Below are positions 9,344 through 18,276 of a DNA stretch of 64,000 nucleotides, one piece after another. The notes under the pieces are model-generated. The model ran no database searches and was not told the origin of the DNA. It worked only from the letters and a program-made list of their open reading frames with translations. Origin of the DNA: Oxalobacteraceae bacterium (GTDB lineage: Bacteria > Pseudomonadota > Gammaproteobacteria > Burkholderiales > Burkholderiaceae_D). The stretch is taken from contig JAUYNR010000033.1 of assembly GCA_030698225.1 (NCBI GenBank), forward strand, positions 1-64,000, written 5' to 3'. Positions within the stretch are counted from its first letter, which is position 1. Every line of letters starts with the position of its first letter. Made by a program: the position numbers and the translations under genes.

Positions 9344-10046
9344 CGGTCCCGCTCAGCACCGCCTGTATCACCGGCTGCGCCAGCTTGCGCCCGCCGCGCG
9401 CCAGGCCGAGTGCGGTGCGGCGGTCGGCCGGATTCGCATCGGCCAGCGCCGTTGCCAGCTGCGCGGCCAGGTCGCCACCCCAGATCGCTTCGATGCCGCC
9501 CATGCGCAGATAATTGTCGGGGCCCGGTGCGAACACCGGATTGTCCTTGGCCAGTTCGGCCAGCCTGTGTTCCGGCACCTTGGTGATGCGCGCCATCGCC
9601 GCCAGCCCCATGACCCGGATCGTCGATTCCGGCAACGCATAACAGGCATCGGCCATCATCCCGCTGGTGATGAAGCCGCCCGACAGCGCCTGATCGTAGA
9701 CCAGTGCTATCACCTTATGCCCGCTGCGCCGCGCCAGCTCGATGCATTTGCCGAGGTGCGCCATATAGCTGTTGATGCCCAGCATTTCATCGCGATGCCG
9801 CAGCCGCTGGCCCTGGGTGTCGACCAGGATCAGGATCGGCCGGCGCGGATGCTCGCGCACCACGCGCAGTATCGCCCGCGCCTGCGCCAGCGCAATCTCG
9901 ACCCCGATCGCCGTGTGGTTGGTGGTGCCGATCACGGCAACGGTTTGTCCGTCGACCTGCGCGTTGCCCGAAAGGAAATTATCCTGCTCGCTGATCGTGT
10001 GGCCCGCAGGAAATAATTCTGCGGCGATTTGTTTCCATTTCATCAT
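9327..10046 (-). CDS. mdcE: Malonate decarboxylase gamma subunit
   Basis: Together with MdcD forms the carboxylyase part that decarboxylates malonyl-S-ACP to acetyl-S-ACP. It belongs to the crotonase-like carboxyltransferase family. The 239-residue form begins MMKWKQIAAELFP. Its ATG overlaps the TGA of mdcD as ATGA, which decides the start over a longer open frame. ILVDTQGQ and ALSGGFITSGMM are typical oxyanion-pocket segments of the family. Confidence 0.92.
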   Translation of the reverse strand: MMKWKQIAAELFPAGHTISEQDNFLSGNAQVDGQTVAVIGTTNHTAIGVEIALAQARAILRVVREHPRRPILILVDTQGQRLRHRDEMLGINSYMAHLGKCIELARRSGHKVIALVYDQALSGGFITSGMMADACYALPESTIRVMGLAAMARITKVPEHRLAELAKDNPVFAPGPDNYLRMGGIEAIWGGDLAAQLATALADANPADRRTALGLARGGRKLAQPVIQAVLSGTDVHAA

Positions 10047-10960
10047 CGACCTCCCTGCTGCGTCGCAGCGACGTGGGCCACGCTGTGCTTCACCAGTTCT
10101 GTAAATTCGGCCGCTTCCAGCATCGATACTGCCTGCGGATCGTCGATGCCGATGCGGCGCCAGATTTCCATCGGTTCCGATTGCGCGCCGAAATCCTGCA
10201 GCCGCGCCGCCAGCATCGCCTGTTCCGCTTCCAGTGCGGCCAGCGTCAATGCCACCCCGCCCTGATCGCATGCGTGGATCGCATCGCTTGCGGCTTGCCG
10301 GAACGCCGCGATATCATCGGCCACGATGGCCTGGCAATCGCCCAGCAGATAGCGGTGCTTGCCGCCGGTGGTGCGCCACACCAGCGCCCGGTCGCGCGAG
10401 TCGAATTCTTCGACGCCGTTCGCGGTTTCGATCACTTCCGGCCCCGACATCGCCAGCCGGCCTTCTTCCGACATCACGATCGCATTCGCGCAGCACGCGA
10501 CGATGCCCATGCCGCCGAAACAGCCGTTCGAGCCGCCGACCAGCACGATCACCGGAATCCCTGCGGCGCGCGTCTGCAGCACTGCGCGCATCACTTCGGA
10601 GACCGCGATCAGGCCGGCATTGGCTTCGTGCAGGCGCACGCCGCCGGTTTCCAGCAGCAGGATCACCGCCGATGCGTGCTGCGCAACGGCGCGCCGCAAC
10701 AGCCCGACCAGCTTGGCGCCATGCACTTCGCCCACCGCACCGCCCATGAAGCCGCCTTCCTGCGCGGCGGCGTACACGCGCTCGCCGTGCAGCAAGCCCT
10801 GCCCGATCACCACCCCGTCGTCGAACGCGACCGGCGCGTCGAGCTGCGCCAGATGCGGGCTGACGATGCGCTGCGATGGCGGCAGAAATTCCTCGAACGA
10901 ATGCGCGTCCAGCAGGCGCTGGATGCGTTCGCGCGCATTGGCTTCCAGATAGCTGCTCAT
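10043..10960 (-). CDS. mdcD: Malonate decarboxylase beta subunit
   Basis: The partner of MdcE in decarboxylating the malonyl-thioester on MdcC. The 305-residue protein carries VILLLETGGVRLHEANAG (residues about 98-115) and VGGSNGCFGGMG, matching biotin-independent MdcD proteins. It overlaps mdcC by ATGA at its start and mdcE by ATGA at its end, so stoichiometric translation of the carrier and the two catalytic subunits is likely. Confidence 0.93.
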   Translation of the reverse strand: MSSYLEANARERIQRLLDAHSFEEFLPPSQRIVSPHLAQLDAPVAFDDGVVIGQGLLHGERVYAAAQEGGFMGGAVGEVHGAKLVGLLRRAVAQHASAVILLLETGGVRLHEANAGLIAVSEVMRAVLQTRAAGIPVIVLVGGSNGCFGGMGIVACCANAIVMSEEGRLAMSGPEVIETANGVEEFDSRDRALVWRTTGGKHRYLLGDCQAIVADDIAAFRQAASDAIHACDQGGVALTLAALEAEQAMLAARLQDFGAQSEPMEIWRRIGIDDPQAVSMLEAAEFTELVKHSVAHVAATQQGGR

Positions 10961-11271
10961 GGTGCGTGCTCCAGCAGCGCTTCGACCGCCTGATCCAGCC
11001 GCAGGCTGACCACCGCCGGCGTGGCGCCCATGTCGTTGATCGAGATCCGGATGTCGGCCAGCTGCCAGCGCTGCTGGAAGTCCGCTATCACCGCGGCCCA
11101 GATCGCGTCGAAGCCGCGCGCCGCGGTGCTGATGTCCACCGTGCAGGCGCCATTTTGCGCAGCGGCCTCGATCAGCACTTCCAGATTGCCGGAGCCGACC
11201 ACGCCGACCAGTTCGGGCTTGGCCGGAATGCGGCGCCGGCCGTTTTCAAAACGATATTTCAAGGTTTCCAT
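10957..11271 (-). CDS. mdcC: Malonate decarboxylase acyl carrier protein (delta subunit)
   Basis: A small carrier (104 residues) that bears the 2'-(5''-phosphoribosyl)-3'-dephospho-CoA prosthetic group on which malonyl is decarboxylated. The likely attachment residue is Ser27 in VVGSGNLEVL, the conserved GSGxLE context. It is unrelated to fatty-acid ACP. It is preceded by a GAGAGATAC-type ribosome site and followed by mdcD with a 4-bp overlap. Confidence 0.93.
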   Translation of the reverse strand: METLKYRFENGRRRIPAKPELVGVVGSGNLEVLIEAAAQNGACTVDISTAARGFDAIWAAVIADFQQRWQLADIRISINDMGATPAVVSLRLDQAVEALLEHAP

Positions 11272-11287
11272 GTATCTCTCTCACCAT

Positions 11288-12934
11288 TCACCAGTTTCTG
11301 AAGCGCTTGGGCGGGTTGTACAGCCCGCCGGACGCGCGCACCAGATCCTTCATTGTCTTGGCTGCCAGCAAATCCCTGGTCGCCAGCCGCTTGTCGATGC
11401 CGAGGTCTTCGGCCCGTTGGATGATGCCGCGATCGCGCAGGTTTTCGACCATGCGGCGGTCGCGCGCGATGCCGACCGGGGTGTAGCCGGCCACGCCGCG
11501 GATCGCCTGTTCGCGCTCCTCGTCGCTGCGGCACAGCAGCAGGTTGGCGATCCCTTCCTCGGTCAGGATATGGGTGACGTCGTCGCCGTAAATCATCACC
11601 GGCGGAATCGCCATGCCGGCTTGCTGGCCCAGTTGCCAGGCATCGAGCCGCTCGACGAAGGCCGGCTGCATGTGCTCGCGGAAGGTTTCGACGATCTGCA
11701 CCACCAGCTTCTGGCCGCGCGGTATCGTGTTCTTGCCTTCGCGCGCCTGCTGGCCGGCTTTCAGCCAGGCCGGGCTGGCATGGCGCCGGCCGCGCGCATC
11801 GGCGCCCATGTTCGGCGCGCCGCCGAAGCCGGAGATGCGGCCCAGCGTGGCGGTCGATGAATTGCCCTGCAGGTCGATCTGCAGGGTGGAGCCGATGAAC
11901 ATGTCGCACGCGTAATGGCCGGCGGCCTGGCACAGTGCGCGGTTGCTGCGCATCGAGCCGTCCGGCCCGGTGAAAAACACGTCCGGGCGGGCCCGGATAT
12001 AGTCTTCCATGCCCAGTTCGGAGCCGAACGAATGCACCGATTCGACGAAGCCGGCTTCGATCGCCGGGATCAGCGCCGGATGCGGATTCAGCGCCCAGTG
12101 CCGGCAGATTTCCCCCTTCAGTCCGAGCGATGCGGCGTAGGTTGGCAGCAGCAGTTCGATCGCCGCGGTATCGAAGCCGATGCCGTGGTTCAGCCGCTGC
12201 ACCCCGTATTCGGCGTAGATGCCCTTGATCGCCATCATCGCCATCAACACCTGGATTTCGGAAATCTGCGCCGGGTCGCGGGTAAACAGCGGCTCGATGT
12301 AATACGGGGTCGGCGCCGGCACCACGAAGTCGACCCAGTCGGCCGGAATGTCGATGCGCGGCAGCACGTCGACGATTTCATTGACTTGCGCAATCACGAT
12401 GCCGCTCCTGAACGCGGTGGCTTCGACGATCGCCGGCGTGTCTTCGGTATTCGGCCCGGTGTACAGGTTGCCGTGGCGGTCGGCCGCCTCGGCCGCAATC
12501 AGCGATACGCGTGGCGTCAGGTCGACGAAGTAGCGGCCGAACAGTTCCAGATAGGTATGGATCGCACCGACCTCGATCTGGCCTGCCTGCATCATCCTGG
12601 CCAGGCGCACCGCCTGCGGCCCGGAAAAGGAGAAATCGAGCTTGCGCGCAATCCCGCGTTCGAATACATCCAGATGCTCCGGCAGGGCCAGCACCGACTG
12701 CAGCATGTGCAGGTCGTGCAGCACGGCCGGATTGGCCCGCACCAGAGAGCGCGCCAGAAAATCCGCTTGCTTCTGGTTGTTGCCTTCAATACAAACCCGG
12801 TCGCCGGGCTCGATCACCGCTTCCAGCAAGGCGGTCATTTTCAACGGATCGGCAAGGCGGCCGGTGACCGACAAGCCGCGCTCGATTCGTTGGCGGCGGC
12901 TTGCCGCCAAGGTGTTCCACTGTTTCATGGTCAT
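11288..12934 (-). CDS. mdcA: Malonate decarboxylase alpha subunit (acetyl-S-ACP:malonate transferase)
   Basis: Exchanges acetyl for malonyl on the carrier protein, releasing acetate. The start at MTMKQWN (548 residues, the usual MdcA length) overlaps the dctM stop as ATGA, which is why a longer open frame is rejected. CoA-transferase-like segments include VCIEGNNQKQADFLARSL and the glycine-rich GRISGFGGAPNMG near residue 390. First mdc gene after the TRAP genes. Confidence 0.94.
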   Translation of the reverse strand: MTMKQWNTLAASRRQRIERGLSVTGRLADPLKMTALLEAVIEPGDRVCIEGNNQKQADFLARSLVRANPAVLHDLHMLQSVLALPEHLDVFERGIARKLDFSFSGPQAVRLARMMQAGQIEVGAIHTYLELFGRYFVDLTPRVSLIAAEAADRHGNLYTGPNTEDTPAIVEATAFRSGIVIAQVNEIVDVLPRIDIPADWVDFVVPAPTPYYIEPLFTRDPAQISEIQVLMAMMAIKGIYAEYGVQRLNHGIGFDTAAIELLLPTYAASLGLKGEICRHWALNPHPALIPAIEAGFVESVHSFGSELGMEDYIRARPDVFFTGPDGSMRSNRALCQAAGHYACDMFIGSTLQIDLQGNSSTATLGRISGFGGAPNMGADARGRRHASPAWLKAGQQAREGKNTIPRGQKLVVQIVETFREHMQPAFVERLDAWQLGQQAGMAIPPVMIYGDDVTHILTEEGIANLLLCRSDEEREQAIRGVAGYTPVGIARDRRMVENLRDRGIIQRAEDLGIDKRLATRDLLAAKTMKDLVRASGGLYNPPKRFRNW

Positions 12935-14283
12935 CCCAGCATATTTGGCAGAAACATCACGATTTGCGGAAACACGGCCAGCAGCGCGATGTCGGCAATC
13001 ATGATGAAGATGAACGGCAGCACGCCCCTGACGATATCCCTGGGGCTGATGTCGGGCGCAATGCCGTTGATGACAAACAGGTTCAGGCCGACCGGCGGCG
13101 TGATCAATCCGAGTTCCATGTTGATAGTCAGCACGATACCGAACCAGATCGGGTCGAAGCCGTTGGCGATAATGCCGGGCATGATGACCGGCGTGACCAT
13201 CAGGATGATGGCAACCGGCGGCAGGAAGCACCCCATCACCAGCAGCAGGACATTGACCCAGAACAGGTACACCCACTTCGACATTTCCATCGCGGCCAGC
13301 CATTCGGCCGCGCTCTGGGTAATGCGCAGATAGCTCATCACATAGGTGAACAGGAAGGCCATCGCGATGATCATCATGATCATGCAGGACTCTTTGGCGG
13401 TGCCCAGGAAAATGGCGCGGATATCCACCCAGCGATAGCATTTGTACAGCAGCACCACCAGCAGCAAGGCACCAAAGGCGCCGATGCCGGCAATTTCCGA
13501 AGGCGTGCCGAGGCCGCCGTACATCGCAAACATGATGACGCCGATCAGCAGCACGAACGGCATCAGGCGCGGCAGCACCTCCAGCCGTTCGCGCCAGCTA
13601 TAGTATTCGGCCTTGGCAACGGGTGCCGCGATGCCGCTAGCCGCAGCGCTTTTTTCGCTGGCGATTGCCGACAGTTTTGCATCCTTTTTCACCCGGTACA
13701 CCACATACACGGAGAAGAAAAACGCCAGCAGCAGGCCGGGTATCACGCCGGCCAGAAACAGCTTGCCGATCGATTGCTCGGTGATCAGGCCGTAGATGAT
13801 CAGCGTGATCGACGGCGGAATCAGGATCCCGAGCGTGCCGCCGGCTGCAATCAATCCGCTGGCAAGCGCCGGAGAATAGCCGCGCTTGCGCATCTCCGGG
13901 ATACCCATGCCGCCGATGGCGGCGCAAGTGGCGGGACTGGAGCCGCACAGTGCGGCAAACACCGTGCAGCCGGCGATGTTGGCCACGCCGAGCGCGCCGG
14001 GCAGCTTGTACATCCAGCGATATGCGGACTCATACAGGTCAACCGCAGCCCGGGTCTTGCCGATCGCGGCGCCCATGATGATGAACAGCGGTATCGTCAG
14101 CAGGGTGAAGTTATCCAGCTCGCCGTAGAGCGTCTCGGCAACGATTTCAAGGTTCATGTGCGGCATGAAAAAATACATGAATCCGAGCGCGGTAGCGCCC
14201 AGCGCAAAGGCGATCGGCATGCCCGAGAACAGCATGAGCAGCGTCACGCCCATGTACAGCAAACCTATTTCAAGCGGCCCCAT
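12931..14283 (-). CDS. dctM: TRAP transporter large permease, malonate operon
   Basis: A 450-residue polytopic inner-membrane protein of the DctM family, the cation-coupled channel of a TRAP uptake system. LLYMGVTLLMLFSGMPIAFAL at the N-terminus (start of the run only) and GTLGILIPPSITLIIYG are typical. It begins one base after dctQ ends and overlaps mdcA by ATGA. Its place in the operon makes malonate the likely substrate. The well-known MdcLM or MadLM malonate carriers are not found here. Confidence 0.92.
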   Translation of the reverse strand: MGPLEIGLLYMGVTLLMLFSGMPIAFALGATALGFMYFFMPHMNLEIVAETLYGELDNFTLLTIPLFIIMGAAIGKTRAAVDLYESAYRWMYKLPGALGVANIAGCTVFAALCGSSPATCAAIGGMGIPEMRKRGYSPALASGLIAAGGTLGILIPPSITLIIYGLITEQSIGKLFLAGVIPGLLLAFFFSVYVVYRVKKDAKLSAIASEKSAAASGIAAPVAKAEYYSWRERLEVLPRLMPFVLLIGVIMFAMYGGLGTPSEIAGIGAFGALLLVVLLYKCYRWVDIRAIFLGTAKESCMIMMIIAMAFLFTYVMSYLRITQSAAEWLAAMEMSKWVYLFWVNVLLLVMGCFLPPVAIILMVTPVIMPGIIANGFDPIWFGIVLTINMELGLITPPVGLNLFVINGIAPDISPRDIVRGVLPFIFIMIADIALLAVFPQIVMFLPNMLG

Positions 14284-14284
14284 C

Positions 14285-14818
14285 TCAGGCTCCTATCAGT
14301 TGATGATGGTGCTCAACGACCACGGCCGGCTTGAAGATGCCTTCCACAATCTGCAGCACCATCTGCAATGCCAGCGTCGTCAGTCCGAACGCCATGAAAA
14401 AATACGGAATCCACAGCGCAGGCGCCCAGGTGGAGCCGGTACGCCAGCCCTGGTCATACGCATTGAAGGTAAACACCCAGGCGTTATGGGCGATGAAGGC
14501 AACCACGATCAGTGACAGGAAATCGCCCAGCAGATAACGAATCCGGTTCCAGCGCGGCGACATCACCTCATCGAGAACTTCAATGCCGACATGGCCCCGT
14601 TCGGCCTGCGTGTATCCGGCCGACAGGAAGGTGGCCGCAATCAGCAGGAATATGCACAGCTCGATAACCCAGTCGTTGGTGATCCGCAGAAAATAACGGG
14701 TAACGACTTCATACACCAGCACCAGAGTGGCGGCGAAAATAAGAAAGGCCGACAGGATGGCCATCCAGCGGTTGAAATGGCGCAGGCCATTCCCCAGCGT
14801 TCGGAAGAGAGAATTCAT
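14285..14818 (-). CDS. dctQ: TRAP transporter small permease, malonate operon
   Basis: The small membrane subunit (about 177 residues) with four predicted membrane segments, including LIFAATLVLVYEVVTRYF and LLGDFLSLIVVAFIAHNAW. I chose the start MNSLFRTLGNGLRHFNRW. An open frame extends 20 codons further but runs into a repeat. The upstream gap to dctP holds a hairpin repeat (14864-14915), which could lower downstream expression relative to the abundant binding protein. Confidence 0.88.
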   Translation of the reverse strand: MNSLFRTLGNGLRHFNRWMAILSAFLIFAATLVLVYEVVTRYFLRITNDWVIELCIFLLIAATFLSAGYTQAERGHVGIEVLDEVMSPRWNRIRYLLGDFLSLIVVAFIAHNAWVFTFNAYDQGWRTGSTWAPALWIPYFFMAFGLTTLALQMVLQIVEGIFKPAVVVEHHHQLIGA

Positions 14819-14863
14819 TTGGATTTCTTTGCCAAAAACAAGCTGCAACCTTGACCTGGAAAT

Positions 14864-14915
14864 CGCGTAGCGACTCACTCGCCGCCCCCGCCAGCGGGAG
14901 CGGTTCGGATAAGGG
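14864..14915. repeat. REP-like family 5, degenerate copy (GCGACTCACT ... hairpin)
   Basis: GCGACTCACT followed by CCCGCCAGCGGGAGCGG and TTCGG resembles the copy at 43011-43080 (GCGACTCACT, then a CTCCCGCAGGCGGGAG hairpin and TTCGG). Both copies lie just upstream of a dctQ gene. Confidence 0.55.
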
Positions 14916-14948
14916 CGCAGTAATAGTTAAAGGGAACGCAGAAAAGGC

Positions 14949-15977
14949 TTATTTGACGGACAGCGCCATATCGAGCAATTTCTGGCCGTTTTTGGTCTTC
15001 TCGGCGAAGTCCTTCCAGGCGGTATTTTTAGCCAGTTCGCGCCACTTGGCGAAGCTGGCGTCGTCCATGTCATCGGCCTTGTTGCCTGCCTTGGCATACG
15101 CCTCTGCCAGCCGGGCGTCGTCTTTCCTGGATTCCGCTATCGCGAATTTTTCCAGGTCGGCGCCGACTTCCATCACGATCTTCTGCTGCGCCGGTGTCAG
15201 GCCGTCATACGTGCTTTTTGCCATCAGCAGCGGCTCGAACATGAACCAGAAAGTGTTCTTGCGTGCGGTCGTGACGAACTTGGAAACCTCGTACAGTCGG
15301 AAACTCAGCAACGAAGTGCTGGAAGTCAGAGCGGCATCGAGCACACCGGTCTGCATCGCGTTATAGATTTCGGAAGAAGGCACGTTGGTGACGGAGCCGC
15401 CGGCACCCTTGATCATCATGTCCATCTCCTTGCTGCCGCCGCGCACCTTCAGGCCGGTGACATCCACCGGATTGACAATGGCCTTGCTTTTGGACGCGAT
15501 ACCGCCGGCCTGCCAGATCCAGGTCAGGATCTTGACGCCCTTGCCATCGATGATGCGGGTCAGTTCCTGGCCGATCGGCGCGGTTTTCCAGCGCAAGCCC
15601 TGCTCATAGCTGGTCACCAGCGCTGGCATCAGACCGAGGTTAACTTCGGGAATCTTGCCGCCTTCATACGCCAACGGCAGCAGCGTCATGTCCAGCGCAC
15701 CGCTTTGCATCGCGGAAAACTGGTTCAGCGGCTTAATCAGCGACGAAGATGGAAAGATTTGAAACTTCAGTTCGCCATTCGTGCGCTTCTCGACTTCCTG
15801 TGCGAACTTGGCTGTCAGACGGTGCCGGAAATCCGCTTCGGGGCCATCGCCGCCGGGGAACTGGTGGGAAATCTTGACTACTTTAGGGGCAGCCGATACG
15901 CCGGGCGTCGCACCCAGCGCGAAAGCGCCGACCAGCATCGACGACAGCGCGCACTTCAGAAACGGTCTCTTCAACAT
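14949..15977 (-). CDS. dctP: TRAP transporter substrate-binding protein, malonate operon
   Basis: A periplasmic solute receptor of the DctP family, 343 residues from MLKRPFLKCALSSMLVGAFA (run cut at 20). It has a clear signal peptide ending near ATPGVSAAP. AGGAG six bases before this ATG decides the start over a longer frame. The pattern VVKISHQF...G, then GLKVRGGSKEMD and NAMQTGVLDAAL, is typical of the family. It heads the operon, 75 bp from a palindrome shared with the divergent GntR regulator. Malonate as ligand is inferred from context. Confidence 0.92.
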   Translation of the reverse strand: MLKRPFLKCALSSMLVGAFALGATPGVSAAPKVVKISHQFPGGDGPEADFRHRLTAKFAQEVEKRTNGELKFQIFPSSSLIKPLNQFSAMQSGALDMTLLPLAYEGGKIPEVNLGLMPALVTSYEQGLRWKTAPIGQELTRIIDGKGVKILTWIWQAGGIASKSKAIVNPVDVTGLKVRGGSKEMDMMIKGAGGSVTNVPSSEIYNAMQTGVLDAALTSSTSLLSFRLYEVSKFVTTARKNTFWFMFEPLLMAKSTYDGLTPAQQKIVMEVGADLEKFAIAESRKDDARLAEAYAKAGNKADDMDDASFAKWRELAKNTAWKDFAEKTKNGQKLLDMALSVK

Positions 15978-16051
15978 GTAAATCTCCTGTTTATCTTGGT
16001 TTATCGCTTTGTTGGAACTTGTGATAATTTGCCGAAGACGTCTTATCGATC

Positions 16052-16067
16052 TTCTTGTATACAAGAA
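16052..16067. promoter_or_regulatory. Perfect 16-bp palindrome, probable GntR/MdcY-type operator
   Basis: TTCTTGTATACAAGAA lies between the divergent dctP-mdc operon and the GntR-family gene. From memory, the operator of the Acinetobacter malonate regulator MdcY has the core TTGTATACAA, which is identical to the centre here. The position allows one protein dimer to control both directions. Confidence 0.8.
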
Positions 16068-16118
16068 TATCTTTAATAAATACATTGTCAATGATTAATT
16101 TGCTTTTATAATGAAAAA

Positions 16119-16814
16119 ATGAATACAACATTCCTGCAGCACCCTTTGCCGACGAAGAACCGTTCTGAAATCTTACGGGAAGCGATTGAAGAAATGATTG
16201 CGGTCGGCACCTTGCGGCCAGGTCATCATCTGGACGAAACCGAGTTGGCCAAGCAGTTCGGCGTCTCGCGCACCCCGATCCGGGAGGCGCTGATTCAACT
16301 GGCGTCGATGGGCATCATCGTGATGCGCCCGCGCCGCGGTGCGGTGGTGGCCGAGACCGGGCCGCAGCAATTGATCGAGATGTTTGAGGTGATGGCCGAG
16401 TTCGAGGCGATGTGCGGGCGGCTGGCTGCGCGCCGCATGTCGGCGCTCGAGCACAGCGCGCTATTGGCCGCGCACCAGGCCTGCAAGGAGGCGCGCGACG
16501 CCGCCGACCCGGACCAGTACTTCTATATGAATGAAGCGTTTCACGAGCAGATCTACGCGGGCAGCCGCAATACCTTCCTGGCCGAACAGGCCAGATCGCT
16601 GCATCGCAGGTTGCGGCCTTACCGCCGCCTGCAATTGCGGGTGCGCGACCGGACCAAGGTTTCCTATGACGAACACGAACAAATCGTGCAGGCCATCATC
16701 GCAGGCAACAGCGATTTAACCGTCGAGCTGTTGCGCCAGCACATCACGATCCAGGGCCAGCGCTTTGCCGATCTGATCGCATCGCTGCCACTGCTGAACG
16801 AAAAAACCGCATAA
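16119..16814 (+). CDS. GntR/FCD family transcriptional regulator of malonate genes
   Basis: A 231-residue regulator. The N-terminal winged helix contains the GntR signature ETELAKQFGVSRTPIREAL (residues about 42-60). The C-terminal FCD ligand domain begins near residue 85 (LIEMFEVMAEFEAMCGRLA) and carries the metal- or acid-binding histidines in NEAFHEQIY and LLRQHI. It is divergent from dctP-mdc with a 16-bp palindrome between. It probably represses the operon in the absence of malonate or a malonyl product, by analogy with MdcY. Confidence 0.88.
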   Translation: MNTTFLQHPLPTKNRSEILREAIEEMIAVGTLRPGHHLDETELAKQFGVSRTPIREALIQLASMGIIVMRPRRGAVVAETGPQQLIEMFEVMAEFEAMCGRLAARRMSALEHSALLAAHQACKEARDAADPDQYFYMNEAFHEQIYAGSRNTFLAEQARSLHRRLRPYRRLQLRVRDRTKVSYDEHEQIVQAIIAGNSDLTVELLRQHITIQGQRFADLIASLPLLNEKTA

Positions 16815-16850
16815 CGCCCTTTCCCATGCCCGGCAGTTACGCAAAAAACA

Positions 16851-16925
16851 TGGGGTATGCCAAAAAACCATCGCATTGCCGCATATATTCATTGCGGCAT
16901 AAATTTATACATGATCGTGTATAAA
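16851..16925 (+). repeat. Dispersed two-hairpin element, copy 2
   Basis: TGGGGTATGC starts the copy. CCGCATATATTCATTGCGG at 16879-16897 forms hairpin 1 (CCGCA with TGCGG). TTTATACA-N6-TGTATAAA at 16904-16925 forms a perfect hairpin 2. The hairpin 2 stem differs in sequence from copy 1 yet stays fully paired. Confidence 0.8.
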
Positions 16926-16950
16926 TCCTGGCTCAAGACGTCGCAGAACT

Positions 16951-17024
16951 GTAGGTCGGAAAAGCGCAGCGCCTTCCGACGTTACGCCTTAATTGTCGGA
17001 AGGCGCTGCGCTTTTCCGACCTAC
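16951..17024. repeat. REP family 3, inverted pair
   Basis: GTAGGTCGGAAAAGCGCAGC...CCTTCCGAC is followed by its inverted partner ending GCGCTTTTCCGACCTAC. The arms make a long near-perfect palindrome with GTAG and CTAC termini, the BIME-like form of the single unit at 6720. Confidence 0.85.
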
Positions 17025-17047
17025 GCTCTACGCTTCACATAAAACAC

Positions 17048-17120
17048 TGGAGTATGCTGTAAAACAAGCCGTTCCCGCATATATTCATTGCGGCATAAAT
17101 TTATACAATATCTAGTATGA
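17048..17120 (+). repeat. Dispersed two-hairpin element, copy 3
   Basis: TGGAGTATGC, then CCGCATATATTCATTGCGG at 17075-17093, then CATAAATTTATACAATATCT and AGTATGAA as a weaker second dyad. The first hairpin is identical to copy 2. Confidence 0.8.
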
Positions 17121-17128
17121 ATGCAGGT

Positions 17129-18196
17129 TCAAAGCGCTCCGGCAGCGCTTGCCTTGAAGCGGTAAATGCCGTCGTCGCCGGTGATGCGCTGCAGGCTGCC
17201 TTCGAACCACAGCAGGTGCAGATGCGCCAGCGCCTCGCCCAGCGCGAAGCTCAGCTGGTGCGCGTCGAGCGGACGCAGGAACATGATGGGCACGATGTCG
17301 GCCGCCGATTTCGGCTTCGCGCAGGCCGCCAGCACTTCGGCCAGGCGGGCCTGGTGATGCGCGTCGAGCTGGGCGATGCGCGTGGCCAGGCCGCGAAACG
17401 GCTTGCCGTGGCTGGGCAGCACCAGCGTGTGTTGCGGCAGCGTCAAATACTTTTGCAAGGAATCCAGATATTGGCGCACCGGATTCGATTCCGGCTCGAC
17501 CGCGAACACCGAGACATTGGTCGAAATGCGCGGCAATACCATGTCGCCCGAGATCAGCAGCGCATCCTCGGCACAGGCCAGCGCAGCATGTTCGGGCGAA
17601 TGGCCGAAGCCGGCGATCACGCGCCAGTCGCGCTGCCCGATACGGACCGTCTGGTGCTCCTGCAGCCGGTGGAAGGCGGCCGGCACCGACGGCACCAGCG
17701 TCGGGTAATAGCTCTTGCGCCCATGCAAGGTTTCCAGCATCACCGGGTCGGTCAAGCCGTGCTGCTGGAAATGCGGCACCATCGCGGAGCCGTCCACGCC
17801 CGGCAGCGCGGCCGACATCATGCGCGCGAAGCCGTATTCGCCGGTCGTCATCCAGAGCGGCGCATCCCAGCGGCTGCACAGCCAGTCGGCCAGGCCGACG
17901 TGGTCCGGATGGCAATGGGTGGCGATCACCCGCAGCACCGGCCGGCCGCCCAGCTGGGTGGCGAAGATATGCTCCCAGGCGGCGCGGGTGGCGTCGTTGG
18001 CGATGCCGCAATCGATGATGGTCCAGCCGGCCTCGCCGCGGAACTCATCCTCCAGCAGCCACAGGTTGATGTGGTTCAGCGCGAACGGCAAGCCCATGCG
18101 CAGCCAGTGCAGGCCGGGTGCGACCTCCAGCAGTGCGCCGGAAGCCGGCAAGCTGTCGCCGAACGGGTAATCGAGTTGTGCTTCCAGTGCATTCAT
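17129..18196 (-). CDS. MBL-fold metallo-hydrolase
   Basis: A 355-residue metallo-beta-lactamase-fold hydrolase. THCHPDHVG at residues 93-101 supplies the HxHxDH metal ligands. Later ligands appear as GFGHSPEHAAL, DALLISGDM and PSHGKP. A C-terminal domain of about 80 residues (LDAHHQARLAEVLAAC...) resembles that of LACTB2-like proteins. The substrate is unknown; thioesters are possible given the acyl-CoA genes nearby. The start at MNALEAQLDYP follows AAGGAAA. The gene is divergent from liuR. Confidence 0.85.
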   Translation of the reverse strand: MNALEAQLDYPFGDSLPASGALLEVAPGLHWLRMGLPFALNHINLWLLEDEFRGEAGWTIIDCGIANDATRAAWEHIFATQLGGRPVLRVIATHCHPDHVGLADWLCSRWDAPLWMTTGEYGFARMMSAALPGVDGSAMVPHFQQHGLTDPVMLETLHGRKSYYPTLVPSVPAAFHRLQEHQTVRIGQRDWRVIAGFGHSPEHAALACAEDALLISGDMVLPRISTNVSVFAVEPESNPVRQYLDSLQKYLTLPQHTLVLPSHGKPFRGLATRIAQLDAHHQARLAEVLAACAKPKSAADIVPIMFLRPLDAHQLSFALGEALAHLHLLWFEGSLQRITGDDGIYRFKASAAGAL

Positions 18197-18231
18197 GGCG
18201 GGTTTCCTTAGTTTGTGGGGTTCGCGCATTC

Positions 18232-18261
18232 AGTAGTGCAGGCCTCCGTGCCTGCACTACT
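18232..18261. repeat. REP family 1, single compact palindrome
   Basis: AGTAGTGCAGGC pairs perfectly with GCCTGCACTACT around the loop CTCCGT. It lies between the MBL gene start and liuR, so here the repeat sits in a promoter region rather than after a gene. Confidence 0.85.
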
Positions 18262-18276
18262 GTGCGTAATCCTGTT

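Larger units (their letters stand above)
16815..17128. other. Repeat-filled gap between convergent genes
   Basis: No gene is supported here. The gap consists of two same-orientation copies of the two-hairpin element (16851-16925 and 17048-17120) with an inverted pair of REP family 3 between them (16951-17024). It may act as a bidirectional terminator. Confidence 0.75.

Noticed and set aside
11288-13441. Longer mdcA start giving 717 residues
   Set aside because: The extra N-terminus reads dctM out of frame; the ATGA overlap and normal MdcA length fix the start at 12934.
16851-17120. Two-hairpin element read as a promoter for flanking genes
   Set aside because: The two copies lie between convergent genes and other copies occur in both orientations relative to genes, so a dedicated promoter role does not fit.
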